A stretch of 64,000 bases of DNA from Dendrophyllia cribrosa (GCA_024195265.1 JAJLRJ010000005.1:33428536-33492535), one strand, 5' to 3'; shown: positions 18,900 to 27,431, counted from the stretch's first letter. The notes: a model not told the origin generated them from the letters alone. Made by a program: numbers and translations.

Positions 18900-20720
18900 T
18901 TATCTGAACCAAACGAAAAGGCCTGCCAAAGCAAGCGCTCCCACAGCAATGAGTGTCTTGTTTACGTGATGTGAGTCGGGCTGTGGTGTGGGTGTGGGTG
19001 CGGGTGTGGGTGTGGGCTGTGGTGTGGGTGTTGGTTGTGGTGCACTGCTTGTGGCTGGGGCTGGGGCGATGCCCTGTGCCTGTGTGACCTGTTTATGTAT
19101 CGGGTTTGATGGGTGAATGTTTGGTGGATTAATCTTTGTCGGTCCACCGTCCATGAGGCGGAGGGAGGCTTTTTTTGTGCCCAGATTAACATCATTGTTT
19201 ACGCCCAGCTTCATCCCTTGCGTTGCCTCCTGTAGATTGTTGTTATACCCGATCACGCTCTCTGTGATAATCATGCGCGATGGCATGAGCCAGCTTCCGG
19301 GTGCTGTCGCAAAGTCTAAGCGCACTTTCGTTGCTTGGATGGCAAGCTGGTAACGCTGTACGCTTGTTGCGATGTCGTTCAGTATTATGGCCTCCTCTAG
19401 ATGGGTGAGGAATACTCTCTGCGTTTCGAACGCCCGGCCTCCTCTTCCAATGATGCTGCTGCGGGTTTTGGCTTGTGAACCAAGAATGCAGTACACAAAG
19501 GCCTCGATTGATTGGTTCATACGCGCGAGCCCTGGCTGTTTTAGCCCCTGTGCGTAATTCGGCACAAAGTGCTCGAACTGGGTGTCCGCCCCTTGGTCGT
19601 TGCGGACGAAAGATATTCCATTGGCGCGAAAGTTGGAGTCTTTTCTGTCGGTCACGCGCTCATCATTGAACAGAGCTAGATCGGGGTCTGGATAGGTGTA
19701 AGCGGTAGAAATGTTGCCCTCTCCATAAGCCCTAACGTAGACATTCCCAAGACTGTGGTTCTTGCCGTATGTGAAACGGAAGTCAGAACTGGGGTCGATA
19801 CCGAACTCTATGCAAATCTTCTTGTACGCGTCGATGTTGTACTTGTTGTCTTTCTGGTTGAATGGAGGGTCGTCTGGCAAAGCACTCACGCTTTGTTCCC
19901 CACCCATCTTGTAAAGAATTCGCCTTGTTGTGAAATAAATGTGAAACCGGTAAAACGACCGGAGCTGGGGGGTTAGGGATGGACTGGAGTTCTTATCGAA
20001 GAGAATGTCACGCGAGATTCCGCAGCCGGTTGTTGCATACCACAGTGCGAAGGAGAGTTGTTGTGGCCAAAAACTCATATGCGGTCCACCCATCCACTTT
20101 CGGCCGTATTTCGCGGTTGTGAATGAAATCTGTGTGTCCCTGAAGATATTTCTGTATTTCGTTGTGAAATAATCAGTTGGCGTGACGTAAATCTTTTGCG
20201 CTTCGTCGTTCAAGATTGCGCCAATCATCATATCCTTGTCTATTGTGGTGGAGAAAGCAACAGCTGGGATTGACTTTTCTGGTTGCCCCAACGATAACTG
20301 ATAAGGGAAACCACCGTCATAATGAAGGCCAAGAGCGTCTCTCATGGCTTGAGTCCAATCTTTGTGGGGTATTTCTGTAACGAGTGCAAATGAGCCTGGA
20401 CCCTCTTTGTAAAGCACTTCTCCTGTGGCTGTTTTGTGGTCGTCGCCAAACTCTACTTGCACTTCAAAGTGTGACATATCGGCGTGAGGGAAACGCTTTT
20501 TGAAGTTTGAGCTCGCCTTAGCCTTGGCTGCGGCAGAGAGTCTGGCAGCCTCCGGCGAACTCAACCAAGCCATTTCAGGATCTGTGTGTGGCTTTGGCTT
20601 TACATGGGTATAGGCGTTTGGGGTTGAATAAAAAGGGGGTGGGGGCTCGTAATTGCGGCCGCCAATTTTTATACCAAGATTTGAATTAGGAAAAATTCCA
20701 CCTGGCCGTCTGCCAAACAT
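18900..20720 (-). CDS. large conserved Polinton structural protein, C-terminal anchor
   Basis: 606 residues from the ATG at 20718-20720, which TATATATA precedes by about five bases; an upstream in-frame start would read through that promoter. The Gly/Pro-rich N-terminus (MFGRRPGGIFPNSNLG, PPPPFY) is followed by a large globular region with conserved-looking blocks (TAKYGRKWMGGPHMSFWPQQ, TTGCGISRDIL). Residues ~545-585 are a Pro/Thr/Gln repeat (PTPTPQPT), then a hydrophobic segment (TLIAVGALALAGLFVWF). That layout suggests a surface or vertex protein on a stalk anchored in a membrane. Homologue at 30543-32066. Function unknown; could alternatively be the main capsid protein. Confidence 0.7.
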   Translation of the reverse strand: MFGRRPGGIFPNSNLGIKIGGRNYEPPPPFYSTPNAYTHVKPKPHTDPEMAWLSSPEAARLSAAAKAKASSNFKKRFPHADMSHFEVQVEFGDDHKTATGEVLYKEGPGSFALVTEIPHKDWTQAMRDALGLHYDGGFPYQLSLGQPEKSIPAVAFSTTIDKDMMIGAILNDEAQKIYVTPTDYFTTKYRNIFRDTQISFTTAKYGRKWMGGPHMSFWPQQLSFALWYATTGCGISRDILFDKNSSPSLTPQLRSFYRFHIYFTTRRILYKMGGEQSVSALPDDPPFNQKDNKYNIDAYKKICIEFGIDPSSDFRFTYGKNHSLGNVYVRAYGEGNISTAYTYPDPDLALFNDERVTDRKDSNFRANGISFVRNDQGADTQFEHFVPNYAQGLKQPGLARMNQSIEAFVYCILGSQAKTRSSIIGRGGRAFETQRVFLTHLEEAIILNDIATSVQRYQLAIQATKVRLDFATAPGSWLMPSRMIITESVIGYNNNLQEATQGMKLGVNNDVNLGTKKASLRLMDGGPTKINPPNIHPSNPIHKQVTQAQGIAPAPATSSAPQPTPTPQPTPTPAPTPTPQPDSHHVNKTLIAVGALALAGLFVWFR

Positions 20721-20769
20721 GATTGTATATATAATTATAATTATAAAATGTTTATTATATACAACAATC
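20721..20769. promoter_or_regulatory. 49-bp divergent promoter, 606-residue and penton genes
   Basis: TATATATAATTATAATTATAAAATGTT faces left and TTATTATATACAACAATC faces right. The same divergent gene pair and AT-rich spacer recur in the old copy at 32067-32101. Confidence 0.65.
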
Positions 20770-21441
20770 ATGGTTGTGTTAACAATCGTCACGTCTTCGA
20801 ACCCTCACACGATCTACTTCGATCACCCACCGCTGAAACCGAGTTATATCCGTCTTGTCTCTTGCTCAATTTTCAACTCGTGGCATAATTTGAAAGAAGA
20901 AGCAAAGATTTCACAAACAAACCCTCCCCCTAATGATTCATCACGTGGCACAACCTTACTTCCAGGCCATCACACTATTGAGAGTTTAGCGAAAGACTTT
21001 GAAAGCCTAAAAGACCATAACAGAAGTTTAAATCTAACAATTGAAACAAACAGGCCATACGGAGCCATGATCATTCAGAATAACAGCAACAGTGTGACGT
21101 TTAGTAACAATCTGGCAGAATTGCTTGGCATAAGACCTGTATTAATGCTAATAACCTTCGTCAAGCGTTTAAGGGCACCAAGCACTTACTTCATCCACTG
21201 TGATCTGGTCGATAAAGAACAAAACCTCCTCAATGGTAAGCCTTCGACAGTTTTGGCTCGGTTTGATATTCGTGGAAACGCTTTTGAGAAGGTTTATTAC
21301 GAACCAACACAGCAGAACGTCTTGCGTGACGTCTCGTCTGGTGATTATGTAAACAGCATAACACTGTCAGTGAGGGATGAGAACAATGACCTCTTCAACT
21401 TCAATGACGCGCCTTTGGAATTTGAAGTTGAGATAAATTAA
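20770..21441 (+). CDS. putative penton/minor capsid protein (single jelly-roll)
   Basis: 223 residues from ATG 20770, the same length as its homologue at 32102-32773. Beta-rich with blocks shared by both copies: PSYIRLVSCS, NSWHNLK, CDLVDKEQNLLNGKPS, VLRD.S.G.YVNS and SVRD. Length and strand pattern fit the penton-like minor capsid protein of Polintons/adintoviruses; assignment is from this fit and gene order, not from a diagnostic motif. Confidence 0.65.
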   Translation: MVVLTIVTSSNPHTIYFDHPPLKPSYIRLVSCSIFNSWHNLKEEAKISQTNPPPNDSSRGTTLLPGHHTIESLAKDFESLKDHNRSLNLTIETNRPYGAMIIQNNSNSVTFSNNLAELLGIRPVLMLITFVKRLRAPSTYFIHCDLVDKEQNLLNGKPSTVLARFDIRGNAFEKVYYEPTQQNVLRDVSSGDYVNSITLSVRDENNDLFNFNDAPLEFEVEIN

Positions 21442-21445
21442 AAAT

Positions 21446-21456
21446 CATATATATAC
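21446..21456 (+). promoter_or_regulatory. TATATATA motif of the 228-residue gene
   Basis: CATATATATAC ends seven bases before ATG 21464, five bases after the penton stop. Confidence 0.55.
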
Positions 21457-21463
21457 CCACGCC

Positions 21464-22150
21464 ATGAGTTCTGCCAATGTGCTTCCATCGGCCCCCGAAT
21501 ACAGCGAGACACAACAGCTCTACCCTACGCGTGAGATCACTCAAATCAATGCAGAAGATTTCCGGCTCAAAAAGATCTCTGACTTGCTTAAGGAACTGTC
21601 TGGCGAAGCCGAGCATTACCGTCAGGTCGCAAAGAAATATAAACGAACCCAATCATTGGTTCATTACTCAGCGGTTGGACTTGGGTCGCTTTCTGTTGGG
21701 CTGTCATCAGAGGCCCTTGCCACTGCATTGACTGGGTTCGGAATTGTTGCAAGTCCAGCACTTGCCGGCGTTGCCACGCTTTGTGGGCTGTCCTCAGTTG
21801 GTTTTACAGCTGCCAACAAGCGGCTAGAGAGGAAAGTGACTAAGCATGAAAATATCTACACACTGGCCCTGGCTAAACGCAACTCTGTCAATGAACTGGT
21901 CTCAAAGGCTCTGGAAGACAAGAGGATCAGTGATGCAGAATTCACCATAATTACTCGTGAGGTGGAAAAATATCACGAACTCAAAGCTGCAATCAGGGAT
22001 GGTGTTAAGGCAAAAAAAGACGTTGGCACTCAAACACAAGCTCCAGACCTCGAGAAACTCAAAAACGAACTTCGCAAGGAAGTCAAACAAGAGTTTCAAA
22101 AAAAGATAAGTCTTCTCACCGCAGCATCCAAGTCCGATTTGAGAAACTAA
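21464..22150 (+). CDS. helical protein with central hydrophobic pair (228 aa)
   Basis: N-terminal helix (FRLKKISDLLKELSGEAEHY), then two adjacent Gly/Ala-rich hydrophobic segments (~68-110: VGLGSLSVGLSSEALATAL and GIVASPALAGVATLCGLSS), then long amphipathic helices (KLERKVTKHE-type block, AKRNSVNELVSKALEDK) and a basic coiled-coil tail. The arrangement resembles small membrane-inserting proteins with two TM helices and cytoplasmic helices, but no family can be named. Homologue at 32792-33475 keeps the KKYK, HSSA/VGLGSL and VNELVSKAL-type blocks. Confidence 0.75.
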   Translation: MSSANVLPSAPEYSETQQLYPTREITQINAEDFRLKKISDLLKELSGEAEHYRQVAKKYKRTQSLVHYSAVGLGSLSVGLSSEALATALTGFGIVASPALAGVATLCGLSSVGFTAANKRLERKVTKHENIYTLALAKRNSVNELVSKALEDKRISDAEFTIITREVEKYHELKAAIRDGVKAKKDVGTQTQAPDLEKLKNELRKEVKQEFQKKISLLTAASKSDLRN

Positions 22151-22225
22151 ACTCTGGATTTAACCTCTACATTTCGAAGGATAAATCCTTTGTGTCCAAT
22201 TGAATAGACAACACGGTGTATAACC

Positions 22226-22897
22226 ATGGAGAAGTTCGTTAAACAACTGGCTGATGTTCGGTCCTTGGACACTAAAGGCGAATACAAAGCCAAACTCGAT
22301 AAGCTTGATAAAGAATACAAATTTATCCTCCTGCGCTCACTCGACAATTACAACAAGGAAATACGGCGTTCAAACCTACCAGAACGCCTTCTCCCGAGGC
22401 ACAATACCCCCCACACTTACCTTTCACCCTTTGGAATGAAAGGATAAAAGCTTGCCAAAACTGCAAAGGCAAATTAAACCTCAGGATGTTTTCATCAGAA
22501 CTTTGCTGTGAGGACTGCGGGCTCTTAGAGCCTCTGGATGGTGTGACCTTCGATTATAACGAGCTCTATGGTGGTGATTACAAAATTACAAAAAAAAAGA
22601 ATGTCCACCAAACACTGTAACTTCAAAAGCTATCTCAACAAACATCTGAAAATTTGTGAACCCTACGTCTGCTTGTCCTCCGAAGAAATACAACATGCAA
22701 ATGAGACATTCAAATTCATTGAAGAATATCTACCGAAAAGAATCTCTATGCCATTTGTAGCCAACAAAATCTTGGATGCGATAAAAGGGCCACAACGGCT
22801 TGTCAATTACTTCCGGCTACAAGTCCCAGAAAAATCAATGTGTAAGCACGAACAAAACTGGAAGATCATGCTTGAAAAGATGGGTCACGTTGAGTGA
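22226..22897 (+). pseudogene. zinc-ribbon, VLTF3-like late transcription factor (putative)
   Basis: Three overlapping frames make one gene: a basic helical N-terminus (22226-~22440), a four-Cys zinc ribbon (CxxC at 22453-22464 and 22507-22518, followed by GLLEPLDG) and a helical C-terminal domain with a FKSYLNKHLK block and a LVNYFRLQVPEKSMCKHEQNW block. Zinc ribbon plus a FK-LN helix plus a C-terminal tyrosine/Gln-rich helix is the layout of poxvirus/NCLDV VLTF3-type late transcription factors; this is my inference from architecture. Frame breaks lie near 22440 and at the A9 run near 22590, the latter a typical sequencing or slippage site. Confidence 0.5.
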
Positions 22898-23298
22898 GCA
22901 CTGCCATTGAAACTTTCGTGAGCACTTGGGCCGTCATAGTCTTCCTCGTCATCACTGCCGATGTCTGTATGCATTAATGCCCACTGTATACATCTATAAG
23001 GCGGCATGCCAGGACAAATGGCTCGGTGTCTGCCCATGTCCACTTCTGGTGAGAAGAGTTCTTGACATTTATCACATGTTTGTGAAGTGAATATAGGGAA
23101 ATAGCAATCGTTTTGCCAGTGATAATGATTTTTTATTGAACGGCATACAGATTTCATCCTGCATTGATGAAGGGGCCTTGCAGCCAATTCAAGGATGTAA
23201 TCTTGAATCATGTCTGGCAAATAATCCCAATGAGATTCACCAAAAGACAGTTGCTCCATTGGCTCAGTTGAGGTATAGACTGGGGTATGTTTTTTCAA
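22885..23298 (-). CDS. F-box-like protein with C2HC zinc finger
   Basis: 137 residues as read from the first ATG; an internal Met (MEQLSFGESHWDYLPD) is an equally good start. The segment YLPDMIQDYILELAARPLHQ followed by VCRSIKN has the Leu-Pro, hydrophobic spacing and C/W-type second helix of an F-box. After it comes CDKC-x12-H-x3-C, the same finger type as in the polymerase N-terminus and the 188-residue protein, and an acidic tail (DDEEDYD). F-box proteins recruit substrates to SCF ubiquitin ligases, so host-protein degradation is possible. The gene overlaps both neighbours' 3' ends: the VLTF3-like gene by 13 bp and the nuclease by 35 bp. Confidence 0.5.
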   Translation of the reverse strand: MKKHTPVYTSTEPMEQLSFGESHWDYLPDMIQDYILELAARPLHQCRMKSVCRSIKNHYHWQNDCYFPIFTSQTCDKCQELFSPEVDMGRHRAICPGMPPYRCIQWALMHTDIGSDDEEDYDGPSAHESFNGSAHST

Positions 23299-24412
23299 TT
23301 GACTCCATTTTTGAGTTTAAGAAGGATTCCAACACTGCACTGTCATCACCCAAATTGTTTGGAACTGTTTTGACAGGGGCGGTTTGTTGGATGCTTTTCT
23401 CTTCAGAGTGTTCTGTTATCTTTTTTCGAAGGCTTGCCAGGCTGTTATGAAAACGCTCGACTGACGTTTGAATATTGCTCAAAAAGTTTGGTTGCTTTGG
23501 CGTCCAAATCTCAGTTATATCCAGGAGCTTCCAGGCGAACATAGCCACTGGTTTAGGGCCTTCTGAACCCTCTGAGAACACTTTTTGCATATTGGCGTAA
23601 CGCAAAAACTCCTCGTCTTCGTCCTGTTTTTTAAACGACATCCTGACAGCACCATAACAACACCATATGTCCTTCTCAGCAATGGAAGACATAATTCTCT
23701 CAAATGATGGTTTTGATTCGAGTGAACCGACATCGATGATTGCCTTTTGATTTCTTGTTATCGTCCGTTTGCTAAATAAATAACAAACTCCCCACGCAAG
23801 TGTTGTGTCACACTTCGTTTTATATGCTTTTCCTCCGTTGAGAGAATGATTGTGAGCTAAACTTGAACCAATCTGGTTTAAAGAGCACAATCTGAAATAG
23901 CTGTCAACAAACAAGCCTTTGTTTACCATATCACCACTCAAAGCAAGACCTGTTTGTATCTGATCGCTATAATAGCCAGGAATTTTGTTCATGGCTATTT
24001 TCCGCTTGAACGGACATTTAAACTCTAACAAACTTAAGTCGTTATCTTTGTCTAGAAAATATCCGTCTGGACTGCAAGTGACCTTTCGATAAAGTGGATG
24101 ATCTCTTGCTAGATTAAGAGAGATGCTGTGACCAAAAACGGAAACAGAATGTCTTTGCTCAAAATACTTGCGAATAAGCGGCTCAAACAGATTGCCCCAG
24201 GTACAAGCCGCATTGTTGAGCATATGTGTTGGCTGTATTTTCATCATGAGCAAACTTTGCCGTGATTCAAACGTCGACGATCCTGTCAAGGCAGAGATCT
24301 CTGATGCACCGATGGAGTTTTGTCTGGCTCTCACCCAGTCGGCGCTCTTTTGTTTCAGACCAGTGTTTCTCGATTTGAGAAAGTTCATGAACGCTTGTGT
24401 TGTCGCCATCAT
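23264..24412 (-). CDS. YqaJ/lambda-exonuclease-type nuclease (PD-(D/E)XK)
   Basis: 382 residues from the tandem ATGs at 24407-24412. The YqaJ pattern is complete: GASEISALTG (residues 35-44), GNLFEP (Glu77), SPDGYF (Asp116) and LLEFKCP (Glu130, Lys132), then GYYSDQIQTGLALSG. Such nucleases resect dsDNA 5'-3' for recombination or for processing concatemers, and occur in baculoviruses, NCLDVs and phages. The start codon overlaps the stop of the upstream zinc-finger gene (ATGA-type overlap), so the two are probably expressed from one transcript. Confidence 0.85.
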   Translation of the reverse strand: MMATTQAFMNFLKSRNTGLKQKSADWVRARQNSIGASEISALTGSSTFESRQSLLMMKIQPTHMLNNAACTWGNLFEPLIRKYFEQRHSVSVFGHSISLNLARDHPLYRKVTCSPDGYFLDKDNDLSLLEFKCPFKRKIAMNKIPGYYSDQIQTGLALSGDMVNKGLFVDSYFRLCSLNQIGSSLAHNHSLNGGKAYKTKCDTTLAWGVCYLFSKRTITRNQKAIIDVGSLESKPSFERIMSSIAEKDIWCCYGAVRMSFKKQDEDEEFLRYANMQKVFSEGSEGPKPVAMFAWKLLDITEIWTPKQPNFLSNIQTSVERFHNSLASLRKKITEHSEEKSIQQTAPVKTVPNNLGDDSAVLESFLNSKMESIEKTYPSLYLN

Positions 24413-24975
24413 TGATATACAAAGTTCAGGCGTTTTTTCAATTGGTAATAACCACACAACTCTGTTTGAAAAGCTGCGAGTGGTGTCTTGCCTTCGATGA
24501 AATCCGAAACAAAGCTCGAATCTCGAATTCTGGGTAAGGGGTCGAGAGCCCCCAGGCTTTTGTTTGTCAGCTGTTCTTGTTCTTGCTCGTCAAGCCAGGC
24601 ATTCAGATCATGCTGGCTAATGTTTGCAAAAACATCTCGAACAACCTCACGCTGTATAAAAACTCGAGAGTTTCTTTTCGCGGGAGGGCAACCATTTCTT
24701 AAGTGTCTGGAAACCGTTTGTCGACACAATCTTCGATTGCAGCCGGGACAAATCTCTTTCGGTCGTGGTTCTGTTCGCAGACTCTTACAAGCGTATTTTG
24801 GATGCTCAACAAGAGAATGACCTTGGGTGAAGTTTAAACCACAATATCTGCAAGGGTTGTATTCGAACGTCCCTTTGTTCTTTGCATATAAGTCATCACC
24901 TTCTTTCAACTCAATTCCCCTCATTTTTAAAAACGCAACGGCAGTCATTGGTTCGTTGACGAGGGGCATTGTCAC
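24409..24975 (-). CDS. zinc-finger protein (188 aa), right-end early-type gene
   Basis: Two C2HC fingers: CRYC-x12-H-x4-C (residues ~42-63) and CPGC-x11-H-x4-C (~76-96). The rest is helical and acidic (NAWLDEQEQEQL). It lies just inside the right TIR and is transcribed towards the centre, ahead of the nuclease, with a 4-base stop/start overlap. DNA-binding or regulatory role is likely from the fingers; no family could be named. No clear TATATA motif is seen before its ATG, unlike the capsid genes, which suggests a different expression class. Confidence 0.7.
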   Translation of the reverse strand: MTMPLVNEPMTAVAFLKMRGIELKEGDDLYAKNKGTFEYNPCRYCGLNFTQGHSLVEHPKYACKSLRTEPRPKEICPGCNRRLCRQTVSRHLRNGCPPAKRNSRVFIQREVVRDVFANISQHDLNAWLDEQEQEQLTNKSLGALDPLPRIRDSSFVSDFIEGKTPLAAFQTELCGYYQLKKRLNFVYQ

Positions 24976-24990
24976 CTTTATAGGGTGTGT

Positions 24991-25217
24991 AGAGATTTCT
25001 CCAATTGGTTATCTCTCGCTTGCCGTTGCGGGCGGGCTCGGGAAAAAACGCATTTGACCCCCTCTTACGGGGTTTGAGGGAGGGGTATCCAGAGTAGTGG
25101 GTAGGGGAAGGTCTCAAATACCAGTTTTCAAACCCCTAAATAAGTGGGCCGAACGCGTGAGGCCCACTTATTTAGGGGTTTGAAAACTGGTATTTGAGCC
25201 ATCCCCCACCCACTACT
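24991..25217 (-). repeat. Polinton right TIR
   Basis: Inverted copy of 9045-9271 ending ...CCCACTACT. The hairpin arms are at 25113-25150 and 25161-25198 with loop 25151-25160. Confidence 0.95.
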
Positions 25218-25223
25218 TATCAC
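25218..25223 (+). repeat. Polinton target-site duplication, right (TATCAC)
   Basis: Identical to 9039-9044. Confidence 0.93.
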
Positions 25224-26106
25224 TGATTCCTGTTTTGTCAATAGACTGGGGCGAGTAAGGTTAAAATAATACTCAGCTCCAGACATAATTTGTATCTATT
25301 CTTTTGATGTTTAAACGGTATTTATTTTAGCGGTATGAAACAAACTGTTTCTGAAAATAACCATTGTCAGTCTTACAAAACACAGGTTCCTGTCAGATCA
25401 GGGGAGAACTTCTTCGGCCTCTCGCTGCTCTCGGTCGCGATCGCAAAGAATCAGTGAATTGGTTTCTAAATGCATGGCTGCGTGGTTTCGAAACAGTAGG
25501 ATAAATGGTGAAAACCTGGACAAAACTATAAAAATAACGCCGAGGTGTTTTTCAGGGTGAGCACGACAGTATTTAATTTAAACGCAGGTGACAACGGAAC
25601 CTCACTAAATGCTTCGATCGATGCGTATGTAAACTTGTTGATGTCCGGCAAACGAAAAGGCAAACTGAGAGAAAATAGACCCAATAAGGTCATCAGTCTG
25701 AAGTTTATTCCTCTTTTACTTCTTTTACAGTGAGCTTTAAAGATTCGTGCATTTGTTTTTGTCTATATCAGATTGATTTTTTTGACGAAGTCATTGAAAA
25801 ATACAACTTTTCCAAAGACTTCGATATCAACTCAAAAGTTTTGTTTCTTTTTAACAGCATTGATCCCTTTATTTGTAGATCAGTTGCTGCTTTTATTTTC
25901 GATATCATGAATTATAGATACAAAATATTATTTCAGAAGTAAATTTAATTAGAAATTAATCTATGTAGCTTAGGTAATGCCATGTATAGATATGGAAATA
26001 CCTCAATAAATTGTTGTTGTTGTTGTTGTTGTTGATTTGTGACGCGATCTTACTTCGCGATCAGTAGATGAGCCGTCTGTCTTGTGTCGTCACGCAATGC
26101 TCCTCC
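25224..26106. other. TATCAC-element interior, no supported gene
   Basis: AT-rich, no domain recognised in any frame. Contains a (TTG)n microsatellite at about 26009-26034. Confidence 0.5.
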
Positions 26107-26560
26107 CGACTAAACACATATCACTTCATACGGACTGAGGCAATGATGACAATGATATGTGTTTCCCTTGATCAGGAGATTATTTTTAATGCCATCCACT
26201 CCAAATATCCTCCAAAATACTGGAATACCTATCCTTTATACGTTTTACGATATATAAAAATGAAACACGAATAAATCGGTCAACACTAGACAATGCTAAT
26301 GCTTGAGGGGGAAACACATATCACTACAAGAACTCAGAGGCAGTGATATGTGTTTCCCTTGAACAGGAGGTTATTTTTAATTCCATTCAATACAAAAATA
26401 CCCTCCAAAATACTGGTATGCCTAACCTTTATACGTTTTACGATATATCGTGAAAATCAAACACGAATAAATCGGTCAACACAGACTTAATGCTTGAGGG
26501 GGAAACACATATCACTACAAGGACTGAGGCAGTGATATGTGTTTCCCTCGGTCAGGAGCT
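26107..26560. repeat. ~200-bp tandem repeat with inverted ACACATATCAC motifs
   Basis: AACACATATCAC recurs at 26113, 26313 and 26514; each is followed ~30 bases later by the inverted GTGATATGTGTTTCCC, then TATACGTTTTACGATATAT and AATAAATCGGTCAACAC. Each unit thus carries a small palindrome like the element's own TIR. Confidence 0.85.
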
Positions 26561-27120
26561 TTGTGGTCAAGAAACAAACTTATACTTAACAATAAGAACA
26601 CCACATATAAAGATTATTCGAGTGATCTTTGCATCCATGACCATGACAATATTTAACGTGGAATTTTATCGAACTAATCATCGGGAATTCGTTCCAAGAT
26701 TGATCCAAAAGCAAATGGTGTTTCTTTGAGCGCGAAGGCGAATTAGAGATTCGACTTAACCAAGACTTACTTCTTACTTATTTAGTTGTTTAGAATTTGT
26801 CTTCGCGGTGAAAAGCAGGATTTGTGCGGGAATTTGGACTTTGGAGGGGAGGGGGGAGGGGAAACACATATCACTGGCCGCCATATTTGAGGGGAAACAC
26901 GTATCACTAGTGATATGTGTTCGGGGGAACACATATCACGGGGGAACACATATCACTGTGACACCTGAACGGCATTAGCTGTAGACGCCATCTTGGATTC
27001 AAAATTCAAAACCATACCCTCGATTCCATGCTCGTTCCCAACCTCTCTCTACTTTACACAAAAACTATAATTAAGATGGTAAATTTGTCGCATAAAGTTT
27101 TATTTGCAAGCAAAAAATGT
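26561..27120. other. end of TATCAC element and flank, no gene seen
   Basis: Includes the right TIR (26891-26960). Nothing recognisable outside it. Confidence 0.5.
26891..26960 (-). repeat. right TIR of the TATCAC element
   Basis: Inverted partner of 8955-9024. Confidence 0.85.
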
Positions 27121-27144
27121 ATATATATATATATATATATATAT
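27119..27144. repeat. (TA)n microsatellite
   Basis: About 13 TA units. Confidence 0.85.
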
Positions 27145-27431
27145 TTCCCTGAATGGGAAACGTATTACGTTAGGGCAATTGCATAACTTTTTACATCTAT
27201 TTTTGATTGTCTTTCTTAGTAATTATACCTTCTATTGTTATGTTACCGTAGCTCATTAGTATATTTGTGACACTTGTGGTTTTCCTTTAGTCTAGTCTCG
27301 TTATCACTTCTATTATTGTATTACTGTTGTAATTTTGCTTTTATTTTTGTTACGTAATTTATCAGTAGTTTAATGTTAAGTCATTGTTGTAACCGTATTT
27401 AAGTCTCATGTGTAACTGTCCGGCTGTACAA

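Larger units (their letters stand above)
9045..25217. mobile_element. Polinton/Maverick (adintovirus-like), complete 16,173-bp copy
   Basis: Hallmarks all present: 227-bp TIRs beginning 5'-AG (9045-9271 and 24991-25217, about 98% identical), a perfect 6-bp TSD, protein-primed-type DNA polymerase B, retroviral-type integrase, FtsK/HerA-type packaging ATPase and capsid proteins. No adenain-like protease was recognised, although it is common in the family. The near-identical TIRs and intact capsid frames suggest recent insertion; the polymerase, ATPase and VLTF3-like genes carry frame breaks. Confidence 0.95.
8955..26960. mobile_element. non-autonomous TIR element, interrupted by the Polinton
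   Basis: 70-bp near-identical inverted repeats bound the unit: 8955-9024 and 26891-26960 (outermost CACAGTGATATGTG). Without the Polinton the element is about 1.8 kb. It has no transposase frame and is built from repeated ACACATATCAC/GTGATATGTGT motifs. I could not settle a target duplication: the flanks (..ACGGT and ACACC..) do not match convincingly. Confidence 0.75.

Noticed and set aside
18221..18949. 242-codon antisense frame over the coiled-coil gene
   Set aside because: Ser-rich mirror of Glu/Arg/Lys/Leu codons; the sense frame has the homologue in the old copy.
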